A stretch of 34,802 nucleotides of DNA. Origin: an uncultured Bacteroidia bacterium. Lineage in GTDB: Bacteria; Bacteroidota; Bacteroidia; Bacteroidales; UBA932. The position numbers and the translations under genes are program-made. Where the stretch lies: contig CADBPR010000058.1 in NCBI GenBank assembly GCA_902796555.1, positions 1 through 34,802 of the forward strand. The letters run 5' to 3'. The notes under the pieces are model-generated. The model was not told where the DNA came from, made no database searches, and worked only from the letters and a program-made list of their open reading frames with translations. This document shows, one piece after another, positions 31,324 through 34,802 of this stretch (the first letter of the stretch is position 1; each line of letters begins with the position of its first letter).

Positions 31324-32988
31324 ATGAAACCGATACTGATAACGGCCTTTTTGCTCCTGTCGGCCGTCCTGAACGCCCAATCCTCCGATACCTTGCAAGC
31401 CATTCTTCAACTGACCGGCGCAACCGACGCCGAAGAACTGGACGAAGAAGTGCTGGAGCGTTTTTCCGTGCTGGCCGCGCATCCTGTCGACCTGAATCAT
31501 GCCGGCCGGCAGTCCTTGCTTGCCTGCGGCTTGTTTACGGCTTTTCAGGTCGCGTCCCTGATGGAGGCGCGGCCGCTGCGCTCCTATATGGAATTGGCCC
31601 TGACGGACGGCTTTTCTCCGGCCCTGGCAGCGGCGTTGCGGCCTTTTACCCGGATAGATGACAGCGAAACGCTCTCCCCGGCGCCGGCACCCCGTCATGA
31701 CGCGCTCGCTCTGGCCGGCTGGAAAGACGACAGCTGGCAGGCCGGTGCCAAATACCGCTTCGCTACCGCCCGACTGACAGCCGGCGCGGCGCTGCGCCGA
31801 AGCGGGGACGGAAAACTGCATACAGGCTGCTCCATCGGCTGGACCGGGCGGCGGACCCGGCTGTGGCTCGGCGATTTCAACGCCCGTTTCGGTCAGGGAC
31901 TGTGCCTGTGGAACGGTTTTTCGCTATCCTCCCTGGCGTCGGTCGATGCCTTCGGCCGGCGTCCTACGGGTCTTTCGCAGGCCTGGTCGTGGTCGGATGC
32001 GCCCCTGCGCGGGGTCGCTGGGGAATTGAGCCTGGGCCGGTTCAGCATCCGTGCCCTGGCTGCCATTCCGGTGCTGCGCAGTGCCCTTGAAGGCGGGCCG
32101 GTTGCCGAAGAAAAGGTGCTTCCCGCCGGGAATGTCACCGGCTATTTTCGCTGCGGCTCGGCCGGCGTGACGGCTTCTTACCGGGGTGGTACGCTCAAAG
32201 TCGGAGGGGATGTGCGGGTTTGTTTCCGCGGAACGGACCTTTTCACGGAAGTCGCCTGGGACGTGAAGAACCGTTCTCCGGGCCTTGTCGCCGGATCCCT
32301 CGTTCCGCTTGGAACGGTACGTCTGGCCGCTTTGTTCCGTTATTATGGCCGGCAGTTTTCCGCCGACGGTGCCGGCGCCGTGCGCAGCGGGACCCGGGTC
32401 TCGGACGAATGTGGCGCCGCGCTGGGCGCATCCTGGAAAACGCTTTCGCTGACCGTGGATGCCGCTCGGAAACTGACAGATGGGAAACGCACGCTGAAAA
32501 TCGTTGCGCTGGCTGCGCCGGTACTTTCTCCGTCCCTGACCTGCCGGATTCGTCTGAGCGAACGGCTGCGGGATACGGAACCCGTGAACCGGACCGATTT
32601 GCGGGCGGACCTGTGCTGGACCCGGGGACCTTGGCGGGTCAATCTGCGGGGCAACATCGTATGGTCCAGCCGTTTCGGGATACTGGGCTATGGAGAAGGC
32701 GGTTACCAGGCCGGAAGATGGACCTTGTGGCTGCGTGGAACTCTGTTTCGGGCGGACCAGTGGGATGACCGCATCTATGCCTACGAACGGGATTTGCCCG
32801 GCTTTTTCTCGGTTCCGGCCTATTACGGCCGCGGTTGGGCCGGGTCCGTCAGCGGCAGTTTCCGGTGGCAGTGGTCCCGCGTCCGGCTGAAAATCGCTTT
32901 TCGCGGCGAACTGACACGCTATCCCTGGATGGAAACGGAAAAACCCGGCCGGGCCGGGTTGCGGATGTTATTGTCCTGCCAGTTTTAA
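31324..32988 (+). CDS. Outer-membrane barrel protein with helix-hairpin-helix N-terminal domain
   Basis: 554 residues from ATG 31324 (the frame is open from 31288 but lacks a signal there). Signal peptide about 1-19 (cleavage after LNAQ). Residues about 50-100 (VDLNHAGRQSLLACGLFTAF ... YMELALTDGFSPALAAALRPF) resemble a degenerate ComEA-type helix-hairpin-helix (DLNxAxxxxL). From about 130 on the chain is alternating beta strands (RTRLWLGDFNARFGQGLCLW, AYERDLPGFFSVPAYYGRGW) and ends in the barrel-terminal aromatic LLSCQF. Such HhH-plus-barrel proteins occur across Bacteroidota without a known function; the HhH suggests DNA or protein contact in the periplasm. Monocistronic, with its stop 11 bases from the convergent transglycosylase stop. 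Confidence 0.72.
   Translation: MKPILITAFLLLSAVLNAQSSDTLQAILQLTGATDAEELDEEVLERFSVLAAHPVDLNHAGRQSLLACGLFTAFQVASLMEARPLRSYMELALTDGFSPALAAALRPFTRIDDSETLSPAPAPRHDALALAGWKDDSWQAGAKYRFATARLTAGAALRRSGDGKLHTGCSIGWTGRRTRLWLGDFNARFGQGLCLWNGFSLSSLASVDAFGRRPTGLSQAWSWSDAPLRGVAGELSLGRFSIRALAAIPVLRSALEGGPVAEEKVLPAGNVTGYFRCGSAGVTASYRGGTLKVGGDVRVCFRGTDLFTEVAWDVKNRSPGLVAGSLVPLGTVRLAALFRYYGRQFSADGAGAVRSGTRVSDECGAALGASWKTLSLTVDAARKLTDGKRTLKIVALAAPVLSPSLTCRIRLSERLRDTEPVNRTDLRADLCWTRGPWRVNLRGNIVWSSRFGILGYGEGGYQAGRWTLWLRGTLFRADQWDDRIYAYERDLPGFFSVPAYYGRGWAGSVSGSFRWQWSRVRLKIAFRGELTRYPWMETEKPGRAGLRMLLSCQF
32942..32960 (-). terminator. Terminator of the transglycosylase operon, inside the HhH gene
   Basis: AACCCGGC (32942-32949) and GCCGGGTT (32953-32960) form a perfect 8-bp stem with a 3-base loop. 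On the minus strand it is followed by T residues (complement of A 32939-32941). It lies 40 bases beyond the minus-strand stop at 33000 and within the last codons of the opposite-strand barrel gene. Confidence 0.55.
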
Positions 32989-32999
32989 GGACGGACGCG

Positions 33000-34622
33000 T
33001 CAGCGGACCGGGATTTTTAACTTCATGCCTGGCCGGATGGCCGTGGTTTTCAGGCCGTTGTGCTCCATGATATCCTTTGCGCTGACTCCGGGATAGAGTT
33101 TGGCGATGTCATAGAGGGTATCTCCGGATTTGACGGTATAGGTGCTGCCCGTTGCTGCGGTTGCGGCCGGGGTTGATTTCGTCTGGGAAGTTGTCCCATT
33201 GGCGGGAGCCGGCGCATGACCGTTGCGGTAGATAATGAGTTTCTGTCCCACGCGTAAATTATTGCTGCGCAGATGGTTCCATTTCTTGATCTGGTTGACG
33301 GTCACATGATGGCGGGCGGCAATCCGGCCGAGGTAGTCACCGCTTTTGACCTTGTAGACAATCCGCTGGTTCTCCGGCTTGGCCGATTCCTGGACATTCT
33401 GGACCAGTGTCGGGGTAAAAATCTCCTTGGCCCGGTGGGTGTAGACGGAGTCCTCCCGGTCGACAAAGGCCGCCGTATAGTTGTACGGTATCCGAAGGAC
33501 ATATTTCCCATCGCCGGGAACGATGTCGTGGACATACTGCGGGTTGAGTTCCCGCAACGTCTCTACCGGGATGCCGACCACTTCGCTGACCTGCTGGAAA
33601 TGCAGCATCTTCCGGACCAGAATCGTATCCGTATGGGCGGGAAGGCCAACAGGCGTAGGGGAGAGGCCGTGCTCTTTGTAGTAGGTGAACGCGTACATGG
33701 CGCCCACGAAGGCGGGTACGTAACCGCGGGTTTCCCGCGGCAGGTATTCGTACAGGTCCCAGAAGTTCCGGCTGCCGCTGCGGCGGATGGCTTTGCTGAC
33801 ATTCCCCAGGCCGCAGTTATAAGAAGAAATGGCCAGGTTCCAGTCACCGAACACCTTGTAGGCGTCCTTCATGTACCGGGCGGCGGCATCGGCCGATTTG
33901 ACCGGGTCCATGCGCTCGTCGACATAGGAATTGATTTCCAGGCCGTAGCTCCGGGCAGTATTGTACATAAACTGCCACATGCCCGTGGCCCCGACGCGGG
34001 AGACGGCCGTCGGATTCAGGGCGGACTCGATAATGGCCATATACTTGAGCTCCTGGGGCATGTTATACCGGCTCAGGGTCTCTTCGAAGATGGGCATATA
34101 ATACTGGGACAACCCCAGCATATGCTGCATTTTGGTCGGCATCTTCTCCGTATAGAGGATGATGTAATTCCGAATCTTCTCATTGTAGGGCAGCGTGATA
34201 TAGGAGTGCATCTCCTCCATGCGGCGGATGAAGACACTGTCGGGGACATTCGAAGTGAAATGAACCGAATCCATGTTGAAACCTTCGCCTTCATGAATGG
34301 CATTGCTGCGGCGATGGACATACCAGAGGTTCAGCAGGCTGTCCGTTACTTCCGGGGTGTATTCTTCCGGGCTCAGTCCGGCGGCTTCCTTGTCTTCGTT
34401 TTCGCTGTACAGGTCTATGATTTCGGTCCGAAGGCTGTCTTCTGCCTGTAATTGCTCCTGGTAGTCTTCCAGCAGCAGGCGCAGGGAGTCCAGTTGCTTG
34501 GCCATCCGAATGTTCTCTTTAATCAGTTGACGCCGGGTCATCTTCTGGGCAGGTTTCTGCGCCGCGGCGGGAATGCAGGCCAGCAGGAAGGCGGCCAGGA
34601 TAATATATCTGAACTTTTTCAT
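33000..34622 (-). CDS. Lytic murein transglycosylase, MltD-like (GH23) with two LysM domains
   Basis: 540 residues. Signal peptide about 1-21 (cleavage after PAAA). A coiled-coil-like segment (about 28-80), then the GH23 lysozyme-like domain with the catalytic Glu199 in AIIESALNPTAVSRVGATGM (192-211), followed by WQFM and WNLAISSYNCGLGNVSKAIR. Two LysM modules close the protein: YKVKSGDYLGRIAARHHVTV (about 422 on) and YTVKSGDTLYDIAKLYPGVS (about 495 on), joined by a Thr/Ala/Ser linker. It cuts peptidoglycan glycan strands to 1,6-anhydro-MurNAc products in the periplasm; the LysMs hold it to the wall. Its ATG overlaps the stop of the upstream barrel gene (TAATG), so the two are coupled. Confidence 0.93.
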   Translation of the reverse strand: MKKFRYIILAAFLLACIPAAAQKPAQKMTRRQLIKENIRMAKQLDSLRLLLEDYQEQLQAEDSLRTEIIDLYSENEDKEAAGLSPEEYTPEVTDSLLNLWYVHRRSNAIHEGEGFNMDSVHFTSNVPDSVFIRRMEEMHSYITLPYNEKIRNYIILYTEKMPTKMQHMLGLSQYYMPIFEETLSRYNMPQELKYMAIIESALNPTAVSRVGATGMWQFMYNTARSYGLEINSYVDERMDPVKSADAAARYMKDAYKVFGDWNLAISSYNCGLGNVSKAIRRSGSRNFWDLYEYLPRETRGYVPAFVGAMYAFTYYKEHGLSPTPVGLPAHTDTILVRKMLHFQQVSEVVGIPVETLRELNPQYVHDIVPGDGKYVLRIPYNYTAAFVDREDSVYTHRAKEIFTPTLVQNVQESAKPENQRIVYKVKSGDYLGRIAARHHVTVNQIKKWNHLRSNNLRVGQKLIIYRNGHAPAPANGTTSQTKSTPAATAATGSTYTVKSGDTLYDIAKLYPGVSAKDIMEHNGLKTTAIRPGMKLKIPVR

Positions 34623-34802
34623 TAAAAACGGAATCCTACCCGCAGGCCGAAGGCATTGGAACCGGAGCCGGAATAATGCAGGCTGGCCTGGGAATTCGTA
34701 TACGCATAGACCGGCGTGTCGGTAATGACGGCCGGGCTCACTTGCATGGCAATATTGTCTGACAGGTCGAAATAACGCATATAGGAGAATACGTTGGCGT
34801 CG
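34622..34802 (-). CDS. Outer-membrane beta-barrel protein (3' end only)
   Basis: Partial gene entering from the right edge; about 59 C-terminal residues are visible, beginning DANVFSYMRYFDLSDNIAMQ and ending SNAFGLRVGFRF then TAA (34624-34622). Alternating hydrophobic and polar residues and the final Phe are the hallmarks of a BAM-inserted outer-membrane barrel. The family cannot be decided from this fragment. Its stop overlaps the start codon of the transglycosylase gene by one base, so they form an operon. Confidence 0.7.
   Translation of the reverse strand, partial: DANVFSYMRYFDLSDNIAMQVSPAVITDTPVYAYTNSQASLHYSGSGSNAFGLRVGFRF

Noticed and set aside
1..34802. CRISPR arrays, tRNA or rRNA genes, phage or transposase genes
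   Set aside because: I found no regularly spaced repeats, cloverleaf-like sequence, rRNA signature or mobile-element protein in any part of the window.

Overview
The window is a GC-rich stretch of a Bacteroidota chromosome, most likely order Bacteroidales. The evidence is a SusC/SusD pair, a type V (FimA/Mfa) pilus cluster, NAGPA- and DUF5018-type lipoproteins, Bacteroidota-type promoters (-7 box TAnnTTTG) and a conserved housekeeping set (tgt, lptF/G, dut, murF, obg, hpt, adk). I cannot name the genus; the GC-rich codons would fit a Rikenellaceae-like gut lineage, but that is a guess. I see no rRNA, tRNA, CRISPR array, transposase or phage gene, and coding density is very high.

Layout. 1-3.1 kb: the 3' end of an FtsE-like ABC ATPase, a convergent THUMP-like methyltransferase and a divergent phosphohexomutase. 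3.2-12.9 kb: a polysaccharide-utilisation-like locus with a NAGPA-type phosphodiester glycosidase lipoprotein on the minus strand, divergent from susC, susD, two small surface lipoproteins and a GHL10 glycosyl-hydrolase-like lipoprotein, closed by a strong terminator. 12.9-22.8 kb: a minus-strand operon that starts with a tail-less single-stranded DNA-binding protein, then an OmpA/TPR lipoprotein, two fimbrillins, an Mfa2-like anchor, a third fimbrillin and a 1.1-kilo-residue DUF4906-like protein that is probably the tip. 22.8-23.2 kb: the only long non-coding stretch; it carries five copies of a GGTAAA motif. 23.2-25.0 kb: a zinc-ribbon protein and a nucleoside-type MFS permease. 25.0-29.1 kb: tgt, lptF/G, dut and murF in tight succession. 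29.1-31.2 kb (minus): an in-frame hypoxanthine phosphoribosyltransferase-adenylate kinase fusion, then obg. 31.3-34.8 kb: a helix-hairpin-helix outer-membrane barrel protein, convergent with a LysM/GH23 lytic transglycosylase and the 3' end of another barrel protein.

How the genes work together. The susCD cluster should bind a glycan at the cell surface and import it, with the GHL10 and NAGPA lipoproteins as candidate processing enzymes. The minus-strand operon should build a lipoprotein-derived type V pilus. The rest is core nucleotide, envelope and tRNA-modification metabolism.

Most notable points: the ssb-led pilus operon and its repeated upstream motif; the Hpt-Adk fusion; -7 boxes in all five divergent gaps, three of them so close to the ATG that the mRNAs should be leaderless; two large hairpins inside operons that could set expression ratios; and a Tgt lacking the three cysteine zinc ligands.
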